From Carallia brachiata (taxonomy: Eukaryota; Streptophyta; Magnoliopsida; Malpighiales; Rhizophoraceae), in contig JADCRB010000067.1 in assembly GCA_021464245.1 (NCBI GenBank), forward strand, positions 1,519,908 to 1,583,907: a stretch of DNA of 64,000 nt. Direction: 5' to 3'. The stretch's first letter is position 1. Each line of letters starts with the position of its first letter. Made by a program: the position numbers and the translations under genes. Below are positions 55,201 through 64,000 of the stretch, in pieces. A model generated the notes under the pieces. It did not search any database. It was not told the DNA's origin and saw only the letters and a list, made by a program, of their open reading frames with translations.

Positions 55201-58200
55201 ATGCCGTCCCTCTCAGACTCCCACTCTCCTCCGCCGCTCCCTCAGCAACATGACAACTCCGACGCCGAACGCCGCCTCCGGGAGGCCGAGGAGCGGTTGC
55301 GGAGGCCATAGAGGAACTGCAACGCCGGCAACGCAGGGTGGCTCCCGGCGGCCTACACTCTCACCCGCCCTGCGATCACCCGCCCGACGAATCGTGTGTC
55401 GCACACGCTATTGGCAACCTCTGCCAGAGCTTCCTCCTCTCTTATGGCGTTAGAGTCGGTATCGGCATCTTGCTTCGGGCTTTCAGGCTCGCTAAGGACA
55501 GTCCTACTCTTCTCTTCTCGATCTCAAGGTCACGCTCTTGTCTAATTCCAATGCGCCGTCGTTCTCGTAATTACGATCAAAATTATTCTTACTTTCTAAT
55601 CGATTCAACTATCAACGGAAATTGATGATAGAGAATGCGAATTTATTATTCTTATTATTATTTTGCAATGGATGAATTTCTGAATTATGTTGGCAGCAAC
55701 TTGTATCAGAGAAAGATTTGATTGTAAGAGAAGAAGCATGTCGTATCGGCTTACTTTTCGGTGGATTTTTTGGTTCTTATCATGCCCTAAGGTGCTTTTT
55801 GAGAAAGTTTAGAAGGAAAGAAACTCCTCTGAATGCGTATGTATACAGCATTTTTCTTTTCTTTTTTTTTTTTCGTTTCCGTTACTTATTTATTGTTGAT
55901 AAATTATAACATTGTTTAAGGGGATGATTGGAGCAGATTTTTAGCAGGTTCAGTTGCAGGATTGTCTGTGTTAGCATTAGACGATTCAAACTGGAGGCGT
56001 ACCCTTGCTCTTTATCTTTTAGCTAGGGTAGCTCAGGTTTGCAGTTTACCTGTAATACGATAGGGAGATTTCGATTCGGTTTTGGAGTTGTGTCAAGAAG
56101 GATCTTGTCTGTCTAATTCTAGCTTTTCTCATCAGTGTGCTTATAATTCAGCGAAAGCTAAGAACAAGTTTCACCTTTGGGGGAGTCACTGGAGGCATGG
56201 TGATTCATTGCTTTTTGCATTGACAAGTGCCCAGGTACATTGAATTTCTTGTTGATCTGGTTGTATTGTATCAGTTATGTTTTAAGAGTTGGTGGATTTC
56301 TGGTGTTCTCTTACTATTACATGCTCATGTCGTTGTCATTGTATAAATTGCCAAGCTTGTTTGAAGCTAAGCGTGTTGTCTGTTACCCTGGAAAATATCA
56401 ATTTTTTCTTTTCAGGTTATGTATTCCTTTGTCATGCGTCCTGAGAGCTTGCCAAAAGCATATCGCGACTTTATTCAGAAGACTGGACCAGTTACACTGC
56501 CCGTTTACAAGGCCGTAAGAGAGAACTGTAGAGGAGGCCCAGTAGATGTTGCATCGCTGTCAGCTTATTTATCCAAAATGGGGAAACTCAACTCTGAGAA
56601 GTTGGAAGTGTTCCCCTCCATTATTCCTTGTTCGGTTATTCATCCAAATACAAATTCATGTTTGGTTCATAATGGTAATGCAGCATCAGCTACGTTCAGA
56701 AAAACTTTTCCGCTTTATTTCTCACTGACTTTTGTACCATACGTGGTTCTGCACGTACAGAAGGTAACTCTTTTACTCTAAATTTTCTATTACACTCTTT
56801 AAGTTTCCTAATTATATGACTTTTTTGTGGAGAAAAGAAATGAAGGACTCTGGAAAGTATTTTATGTGCATTGCATGGTTAACATTGATGCAAAAGGTCC
56901 TGGGAGAAAAAAATGGGAAAAACATTTGTAGCTTCAGGCACAAACAGAAATTTAATTAGACATTCCTAACGTTTATATCTCATCCAATTATTACAGTCTC
57001 TGATTTCAGCAAATCTTGCAGAATGTTTGACTTTACTGATTTTCATCTGACCTCCGCAATTTTCTTCTGCATGTACAGATAGAATTTGATTTCCATGTCT
57101 CTCTCCCTCGCATAATTTCTTATTCATTTTAGTGCTTTTATTTTGTGCATTGGATACCAAGGCATCAACCTTGTTGTTTCTGCGAGTCAATAATTACTAT
57201 CTGGACTGACTTGTTATTGTCTCCTTGTTATCATACTCTTACTTTTAGTTCATGGGTGCACCTGCTCGTACATGTTGGCTTGCTTTGAGGGATTCTGTTC
57301 GCTCAACAACCTTTTTATCTGCATTTGTTGGAATCTTTCAGGTATCAGTTAAATTCATTCTCGTTTGCTTTTTTCCCCCTTAAACTGGTGAATATCCTCT
57401 CACCAGTTCATGGATGTTGCAAGGCTGTGATATGCCTCCATAGAAAAGTCGCAAACAAAGACCACAAGCTTGTATATTGGATTGCTGGTGGAATAGCTTC
57501 CCTTTCTGTGTTACTGGAGAAAAAGTCCAGACGTGCTGAACTAGGATTGTATGTTCTTCCTCGAGCTGGAGATTCATTGTGGTATATATTAGTGAACCGC
57601 CACCTGGTTCCAGATATCAAGAATTCCGAGGTACTGGTCTCTTTCTAAGATATTGTTGTGACAGCATTCTCGTCTTCAATTAAGCTGCATGTGGATCGAC
57701 ACTAGGTTAATTTGTTTTTGCTATTGCTGGCTTCTTTCTTATGATGCTTCTAGTCAGTTTTCCATATAAGATTTGAGGACTTGTCACCAGGAAAAGGCAT
57801 CAGAAACAATTCTCATTAGGCTTGAACAGAGCAAGCCAACTCTGTTGAGATCCTATGCATAAATTCCCTTCTTTCTCCCAACCTTTACTTGATAATGTGT
57901 GTGCATAGGTCCAGTGCCCTTGTGTGCTGTAGCGCTGTTGGGGATTTAATATGTTGTTTGTACTTTGGATGGTGATCTCTGTCATGAATGGCCAATTCCC
58001 TGCATTTTTCCATGTACTGTTCTTTCAAGTGCACTGTTGACAGCTTTTTAAGTGAGACTTTATATTGGCGATTCTGCAGGTGGCCTTATTTTGTGCATGC
58101 ATGGGGGGAATTATGTACTACTTGGAATATGAACCTGAGACAATGTCTCCCTTATTGCGGGGCCTGATACGTCGCTTCCTTGCGAGCAGACTCAGCAGTC

Positions 58201-58343
58201 CGGGCCCCCCAGCTAACCGGACTGCTTCCTACACATATCTGCAGACTCTAGATGCCGTAAAGCGGCCAAAATTGCAGGAGAGCAAACAGGCTGAAAGATC
58301 ATCTTCTCAGAAATACAATCTTCAATCCATTCCAGGACTTTAG
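55201..58343 (+). CDS. Tim17/22/23-family, TMEM135-like membrane protein; two 1-nt deletions in exon 1
   Basis: A conserved plant protein related to animal TMEM135 and annotated in Arabidopsis (At5g51150, from memory) as Tim17/Tim22/Tim23 family; its role is not settled. Exons: 55201-55528, 55697-55836, 55937-56036, 56136-56234, 56416-56763, 57249-57341, 57424-57630 and 58080-58343. Recognisable blocks: GNLCQSFLLSYGVRVGIGIL, REEACRIGLLFGGFFGSYHA, AGSVAGLSVLALDD, NKFHLWGSHWRHGDSLLFAL, VFPSIIPCSVIHPNTNSCLV, FPLYFSLTFVPYVVLH, FLSAFVGIFQ, VALFCACMGGIMYYLEYEPE and RGLIRRFLASR. An N-terminal charged coiled coil precedes the membrane part. Exon 1 is one base short near 55301 and again near 55496, both where GGG would be expected and GG is read. 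Allowing for these gives 526 aa. Confidence 0.85.
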
Positions 58344-60191
58344 ATGTCCTCCAGTGGATCAATTTGTTGGTGGCACCAGACCTCTAAGTCAAATTATTCT
58401 TCTAAAATTGCATTCACATTCATTTGACAGAGCAGACAATTTCTGCTTGCTATATTAGTACCATACACAAGGAGGTTAATAATCATTCATGCTGTAAAGG
58501 CTCTCTTAGATGTCCTGGCTAGAGGATTAAATTTACAGGTATTTTCCCCTTGCCCTCTCTAATTTTCTTCCCCATCAGGACATAACTTTTCAGAGAAGTG
58601 GAGTGATGAGGCAAATAATGACTTTTCTGATTACCTCGTAAAGAAGTTTTCCTCTCTGCATGTGTGTGTGTGTCTGGGTGCTTGAGGGACGTAATTTAAC
58701 CGTCTTATGTGAACTTCTTTCGATTAGGTCTATCGGTGGCTCCATTTTGCTTACCTTCAGTTTTGAAACCTTTGGATCATCGAGCAATTATCAATGGTCC
58801 TGTTCAGAAAACTGTTGCCTGCTCGTCACAATCTCCTTGCATGTTCTCTCTGGAGATCCAGATCGGTATCAGCGGAGCGGTTGAAAAAGGAAGATTCAGC
58901 AATACCAATCTAGAGTACCACCTTACAAGACACCACTGCAATTCTAATTGCTCTCTCTCGTCGTATTTTCGTAGATCGAAACGGTATAAAGATAGCGCAA
59001 GTTTTAAAGTTGTTTGGTAAAACTGAGGATACGTGGGGGGCGAGTGGCCAGAATAAATAATCATACGATGTCAAGTAAAATAAAATCACCAAAGGCGGCT
59101 TCAGAAATTTTATACGCCTCCTAAGACGTCTAAAAGAGCTTTATCACAGCGGACAAAAGAAAGCTGGTTGAGGAATCTCAAATTGGAAACAAGGATTACT
59201 TGCAGTTGCTCCGGGACAAAACAGTCGTCCTCCACGGCCTTCCACCATTTCAACAGAACCCCTTGGGTATGTTGACTTTGCTAAAGAGATCATACCGTTG
59301 ATCAATGAATCTGCGTTAAAATTCTTGACCCAGCGAAGTAAGCTACATGTTATAGGTGCATACTATAATTTTGCGGAAATCATCAAATCTTATGCCCTTA
59401 GCCATATTTATTTCTTATTTTTTTGTTGGGGGGGGGTGGGGGGCACATTGGAATCAAACTACTTTGAACGGTAAAGATTACATTGTAGGCATCGAAAAAG
59501 GAGGGCAAACAAAAAAAAAAAAATCAATTTGTAATTTGGCTTGGATTAGTAGTTATGATCGTCCAAGTACCGATGGCCCACTCGATTCAACTCCCAGAAG
59601 TGAATTCAAAGTAGAGACCTAATGAAGATGTGCACAAAAAAACAGAAAAAGGGGAAGAAGAAAATACGAAAGGCACGTGGAAGCCAAAATGGCTGTTTCG
59701 TATGCTGGTGCTGCTGTTCTGTGTACGAGCAAATAACGGCCGTTATGCATGAAACTTGAGCATGACGAGCAATTATTTCTGCCGCAGAATCTGATATACA
59801 ATTGGCCAACAAATAAAGCCTATTTTATTGACATCAGCTACATAAACAAGGGGGAACAAGAAAACTGATCAGGAGCCTTGCAGACGATGGAATTGTTAAT
59901 TGGGAATGGAACGTTTGTTAATCCAGCCCCGCAGGAATGAATGCTATAAATCATACTGGCCCTCCCCCACCCCACTCATTGTGCTCCCAACCCTCCCAAG
60001 CATGGGAGGCGATAAAGATAGCCTTCATGGCGCTGGAGCCATGAGAGCGATAGATATTACTACTCCTCCAGCCATTTCTTTGCTGTGATAAGTTCAGAAC
60101 CATACTGCACCAAAGACATGCCAAATATTACAACCATATAACTTGGTGGAGTATTTCAAATTCCAAAAGGGTGTAGCAAAGCTCGGACTAC
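58344..60191. other. Intergenic region
   Basis: 3' flank of the membrane-protein gene, a (TG)n patch at 58660-58673, a G-rich patch at 59427-59443 and A runs. Near 59255-59340 a frame reads VDFAKEIIPLINES, which could be a worn ankyrin-repeat piece related to the PGG fragment downstream, but this is too weak to call a gene. Confidence 0.4.
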
Positions 60192-60659
60192 ATGGATGTC
60201 ATAGCAGATCTAGCCGTGACTACAACATTCCGAGTTGGAGTTAGCCCTGGAGAGGTGTTTGGCAAGATACTTATATACCAGATTACACCAGTAGCCATGG
60301 AACGAAACCATTGGCAACAAAAGAACAAATTGCAGGCTAGCAAACTAGCACACATTAATGGAAGTTACATTTTGTTTTTGTTTGTGTTTTTCAACACGAT
60401 AGGATATTCTGCGTCCCTTGTTATGATCAACAGGCTCACAAGGACATTTCCCTGTCAACTGGAGCTACATATTTGTATGGTTGCAATGTTCATCACATTC
60501 AACACAACATTAACAAACACGGCAACAGATAAAGTCAAGCTCTATGTTCTATTAAGCACAACATTCGGGAACATTTTTAACACCACTCATAGCCAGGCGT
60601 GCGGGATTGAATTCGAAAGAGGAGAGAGACTTCATTGCTTAGTTCACGGAATCATTTGA
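60192..60659 (+). pseudogene. PGG-domain (ankyrin-type membrane protein) fragment
   Basis: The 155-codon frame opens with IADLAVTTTFRVGVSPGEVF, resembling the first helix and PGG motif of plant ankyrin/PGG proteins. A neighbouring frame reads GVWQDTY at the expected place, so one or more indels interrupt the motif. It continues with YILFLFVFFNTIGYSASLVM and HICMVAMFITFNTTLT, matching the later membrane helices. The ankyrin repeats that should precede it are missing or unrecognisable. PGG proteins such as ACD6 are plasma-membrane regulators of immunity, but nothing suggests function for this piece. Confidence 0.55.
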
Positions 60660-61480
60660 AAGATGGTTAGTCAAAATGCATGATCATGCATTGTGATCGA
60701 AAAATTAAATTCTGATTAAATGTAAGAAGCAAGCTTCTCAATGAAAACTCTCTCTCTCTCTCTCTAAATGGATGGATGAGTGGGTGCATTGTTCTCATTA
60801 GAAGAGGCATCAACAGTTTTTCCTTCAAATTTTTCAGTAAGGGTGTGTCTGTTTGCAGTAAAATATTTTACAAGAAAATTTTTTTCTCATTTTTCAGCAT
60901 TTGTTTCATATAAAATGAGTAGTCAATGGAAAATTTTGAGAAAATTTAGGAAAAATTTTAAGATTTTCAAGGAAAATAATTTACGCTTATTCTGAGTTGA
61001 AGTTATTTTTTGAAATAAACACTAAGTGTGCTTTAAATGAGTGACAAGAGAAAATTATTATTTTCACTGAAAATATTTTTTTCTGCAAATATTTTACAAA
61101 AATAAGTAATTTTTCAACAAACAAACGGACCTTAAGTGGAAGATAACATACATCTATTAGCCTGAAGTCCATCAGCCTCCATACCAGAGATTAGAGACTT
61201 CAGGTACATAGAAGAAAAGGAAAATCAAAGACCAAGCAAGCAACAAAATCCACATCAAAAAACACTGCAAAGGGGTTAACCTTTAACTCTTTGCTGTTCA
61301 GTATGAAAGGGTCTGAATTCGAAAATTATCACCGCAAGCTGGTCCTTGTTTGGTCATAAATATATTCTTCGGACAAGTCTCAATGGGTCCTAACATAATT
61401 TAAAGTAAAATCTAAACAAAAGTTCCAACTTCTTTGAAATAAACATGGATTGTATGAAACTTTATCATTCAGAAGTTTTC
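60660..61480. other. Intergenic region
   Basis: A (TC)n tract at 60747-60765, then AT-rich sequence with two facing TTTTC/GAAAA-rich blocks (60830-61000 and 61010-61130) that could pair as an imperfect inverted repeat flanked by GTGTGTCTGTTTG-like and CAAACGGACC-like ends. It may be a degenerate MITE. The USB1 3' end lies at the right. Confidence 0.4.
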
Positions 61481-62948
61481 TCATTCATCGGGAATTTTAC
61501 AAATTTTGTACAACTTATCACCAATTTTACACTGAATACCACTAAATTTACAAGCAAATATAGTTTCTGTGCAAACCCACCCATGACTAACCTCTTCATT
61601 TCTTCTTCAACAGCTATCTTTAAGGAATGACTGATGTTCCCCAAAGCCCAAGCCAAAGATATGTGGGGGCGTGGATCCTATCGGCAACATCCCGTATAGC
61701 ACAGTAGCATTGCAAAAGATATAAAAAAAACATGCTCAATCAATTACTCATAAACACGAAAAGAATAGTCAAATAGCCAAAAGATCACGAGACATAATAT
61801 GCTCACCTTATAAAACTCAGGAAGATTGTGGAGCCTATAAACCTCATTAACACATTGAATTTGTTTAACAATCTGAAGCAGTGAAAAGGGAAATTATTGC
61901 AATGCAACCATACAATGAACGAGGATACACAAGTTGAGTGCGCAAGGGTGCCAGAGTATTCAGAAAATTAAACCTATCACCTGGAGAAGCAAATGCACCC
62001 AACAAAAAAAAAAAAAGAACATAAAAGAAAAGAAATCATACCTCAGTCAGTCCTCCTGTAACGACTTCCACTGAAAGAAAGGTTCTTGTTTGATCATCAT
62101 TAACGAAAACCTCCCACTTACTAAAATCAATCCAATATCTGCTTCCAACGAAAACACTGCTGTCAAATTCATACTTCAAGAATGCAAATGAAATTCTTCA
62201 CACATGTAAAGACTAGAGATGTAATTACCGACCGTTTCTGGAATTGGAGCTTCTGGCGAAGCATTGCAACAACGGAATCAATGTGGTGCACTCGGATAGG
62301 TACAGTTCTTCCCAAGCTAATATGAAATTCTCTTCCCAAGGCAATTTGCTCAAGCTTGTCACCATCTCTGCCCAAAACATTGAGTGGAATGTCAGCGTCA
62401 ACAACATGGAGACCAGGCACCAAAGATGACACCTTCTTCAACAATAGGGCCACTTCCTTCTTCACCGAAGCCGGTATATAAACTGCAAGCAACAATAATT
62501 AAGCAAAGCTCTAAGTCGCACAGCCGATGGCACTTGTATATCTAAAAACAAAGGGCATAGAAGAACCTGGGATGTACACGTGCAAAGCGTAGTTGCCTTC
62601 GACATGGGGGAAGCTCCTGACGCGACTAGGCTGAGAAGTTCCCAAGTAATCGGCGAAACCTTCATTGTCAAAACGTCGAACAAATTGTGAGCACAGGAAA
62701 AAAAAAAAAAAACTAATTTTCCGAGAACGATTTAAAAAGCGGAAGTTACCGAGAGAGTTGGGAGGCGTAAGAAGAGACAGTGGAGGAGGTGGCAAGGCGA
62801 CGGTTGCCGCTTCCGTTTCCGGCGTCGAGACGGCTTTGATCACCGTCTTGGTTGGAGAAGAAGCGTCGGAGTCCGAATCTGAGGAGGCGTCGCCGTATGA
62901 GGCTCTCAGAGCTTCCATTCTCCGGAGCAGGGGATACGAGTACGACAT
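61481..62948 (-). CDS. USB1: U6 snRNA phosphodiesterase USB1 (Mpn1), one 1-nt deletion
   Basis: USB1 is a nuclear 2H-family 3'-5' exonuclease that trims the U tail of U6 snRNA and leaves a blocked end, protecting U6 for splicing. Minus-strand exons: 62750-62948, 62567-62659, 62233-62482, 62042-62138, 61807-61872 and 61481-61677. Start MSYSYPLLRRMEALRASYGD (a second ATG at MEAL is also plausible); FPHVEGNYALHVYIP; the two catalytic HxS motifs are EFHISLGRTVPIRVH (His about 151) and PRPHISLAWALG (His about 240); between them IDFSKWEVFVNDDQTRTFLS. After residue about 270 the frame slips by one base near 61577, inside a G run (minus strand); beyond it the expected C terminus ACKFSGIQCKIG...ICKIPDE is read. 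With one base allowed the protein is 300 aa. Both active-site histidines are intact. Confidence 0.9.
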
Positions 62949-63193
62949 AGAGAGTTGTTTGCCGGTTTAAATTAAAGCTGAAACGGCAACGTTTAATCTG
63001 CTTAACCATCCCAGTTTTGGGCTTAATCGAAGCCCAATTCTTGTAAGGTCAGCCCATCATAATGTACGGCCCATTAGTTCAAACGCCATTTAAAATTTCA
63101 AATCAATCGTGTGCTTCCCGAAGTGGGAGGGAAAAGAAAACTGATCATAAGCTTCGCCTGAATCCCGAAGTCCCAGGCTATTGAGAGCACCGG
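62949..63193. promoter_or_regulatory. Short bidirectional promoter region
   Basis: Only 245 bp separate the divergent start codons of USB1 (minus) and the next gene (plus), so both promoters and leaders must share it. It contains repeated AGCCCA/GGCCCA motifs (GGGCTTAATCGAAGCCCAAT, GTCAGCCCATC, ACGGCCCATT), similar to site II and telo-box-associated TGGGCC/T elements common in plant housekeeping promoters. Confidence 0.6.
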
Positions 63194-64000
63194 ATGTCAA
63201 AGGAAAGCGATTACTGGGCGCCGCCGCATGCGGCAGCAAGCAAGGCCATCATATCACAGGAACAAAGGGCGCGAATCTCGCAAAACTTGAGTGCCGCCAG
63301 GGCACGCCTTGCTCGCAAACGGCCGCCAGACACCGCCGCCGCCGGTTTTTTCAATCGATATCCACACAAGTAAGCGTTCTCTATTGGACTAGGCCTAAAT
63401 CCCTATTTAATTATTCAGCTTTCGTTGTTTTATTTTTTGTTTCTTTGTGAAATAATTAAGCTAATTGTTTGGTTATGCAACACACGATTAGTTGAGCTAA
63501 TTGCTGTTATTTTCAATTCCGGAGCTAGGGACGGAATGGTAACCGGATCGCCGGCTTCGGTTACTAGCGTCAAAAGAGTTCCTCTTTTGGAGATACCTGT
63601 GAAAACGCCGTCAAGGTCTCACATAAACAGGCTCGAGTCAACAGATTTTAATTTTAGTAGAATTTCATGCAAAAAAGAGAATCTTCCTGTGGAAAACGAG
63701 AGTTCATTGGCTTCTCTTATGACTCCATTGAAAGAACAACCGGAATGTTTGGGTGGTTCAAGCCACTGTTTTTCGACCCCTAACATTCTGGATGACGATT
63801 TTGATGAATCCATCTTGGAAGAGATAGATACTATATGCCAACAGAAGCCTGCTGCAAAATCGGAAATGCAAACTCCAAATAGTTTGGATTCTATGGCTGC
63901 CAGTAAGAATATAGCGACCGAAGGAGCTCTGGACTCGTTGAATATTGAATTAGGATCTACCACAGATGAAAAAGGTTCCTCTCGGGCAATAAAGCCCGAC
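63194..64000 (+). CDS. Unidentified protein, first two exons, cut by the window end
   Basis: Exon 1 63194-63369 encodes MSKESDYWAPPHAAASKAII, QEQRARISQNLSAARARLAR and KRPPDTAAAGFFNRYPH. Splicing AA|G to exon 2 at 63529 keeps frame through the window end with KDGMVTGSPASVTSVKRVPL, EIPVKTPSRSHINRL, TPNILDDDFDESILEEIDTI and further Ser/Thr-rich acidic sequence. The frame is open for 470 bp. I do not recognise the family. The Arg/Ala-rich N terminus followed by an acidic, low-complexity linker looks like the disordered head of a nuclear, perhaps DNA-repair, protein; that is inference. The 3' part, with any folded domain, is outside the window. Confidence 0.6.

Noticed and set aside
62665..62970. 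Plus-strand frame opposite USB1 exon 1
   Set aside because: Shadow of a real minus-strand exon whose phase and motifs fit USB1.

Overview
This is eukaryotic nuclear DNA from a flowering plant: short exons in long AT-rich introns with GT/AG borders, chloroplast and mitochondrial protein genes, SINEs, MITE-like elements and a plant-type Ty3/gypsy retrotransposon. The proteins are those of a eudicot. A woody rosid such as Citrus would fit, but that is a guess. From memory of Arabidopsis, FSD2, PABN1, the Tim17/TMEM135-like gene and USB1 lie close together near At5g51100-At5g51170, so this block looks partly syntenic with that interval.

Layout, left to right: FRIGIDA-like gene (207-3389, +); class III peroxidase (4048-6389, +); chloroplast-type Fe superoxide dismutase (8517-10674, -). 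Next comes a tandem segmental duplication. Copy 1 is about 10056-32479. It holds the last exons of the SOD gene, a nuclear poly(A)-binding protein gene (14068-16915, +), a MED31 gene that has lost exon 2 (18892-20687, +) and a 9,980-bp LTR retrotransposon (21027-31006, - strand). Copy 2 is about 33042-46537. It holds a truncated SOD remnant, a second poly(A)-binding protein gene (37242-40242, +) and the intact MED31 (42187-44804, +), with no retrotransposon. After the duplication come glutamate dehydrogenase (48301-51782, +), LIL3 (52588-53616, +, damaged), a Tim17/TMEM135-like membrane protein (55201-58343, +), a PGG-domain fragment (60192-60659, +), the U6 snRNA phosphodiesterase USB1 (61481-62948, -) and the 5' part of an unidentified gene (63194 to the window end, +).

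The most unusual item is inside the retrotransposon. Between the end of pol and the 3' LTR, in the same sense as gag-pol, lies an intron-free WUSCHEL-related homeobox (WOX) sequence with a homeodomain, a WUS box and a C-terminal EAR-like motif. It looks like a captured host transcription-factor gene.

Two other points shape how the window should be read. First, the genes right of 48 kb (GDH, LIL3, TMEM135-like, USB1) each carry one to three isolated 1-nt deletions, several of them in short G or C runs. Restoring the frame gives plausible full-length proteins (GDH exactly 411 aa), so consensus errors are more likely than a row of dead housekeeping genes. Second, comparing the two duplicate copies shows insertions made after the duplication: the LTR element, SINEs with clear target-site duplications, a Mutator-like element with a 10-bp duplication, a 92-bp palindrome, and a pair of 479-bp MITE-like elements. 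A long inverted repeat with about 140-bp arms is kept in both copies.
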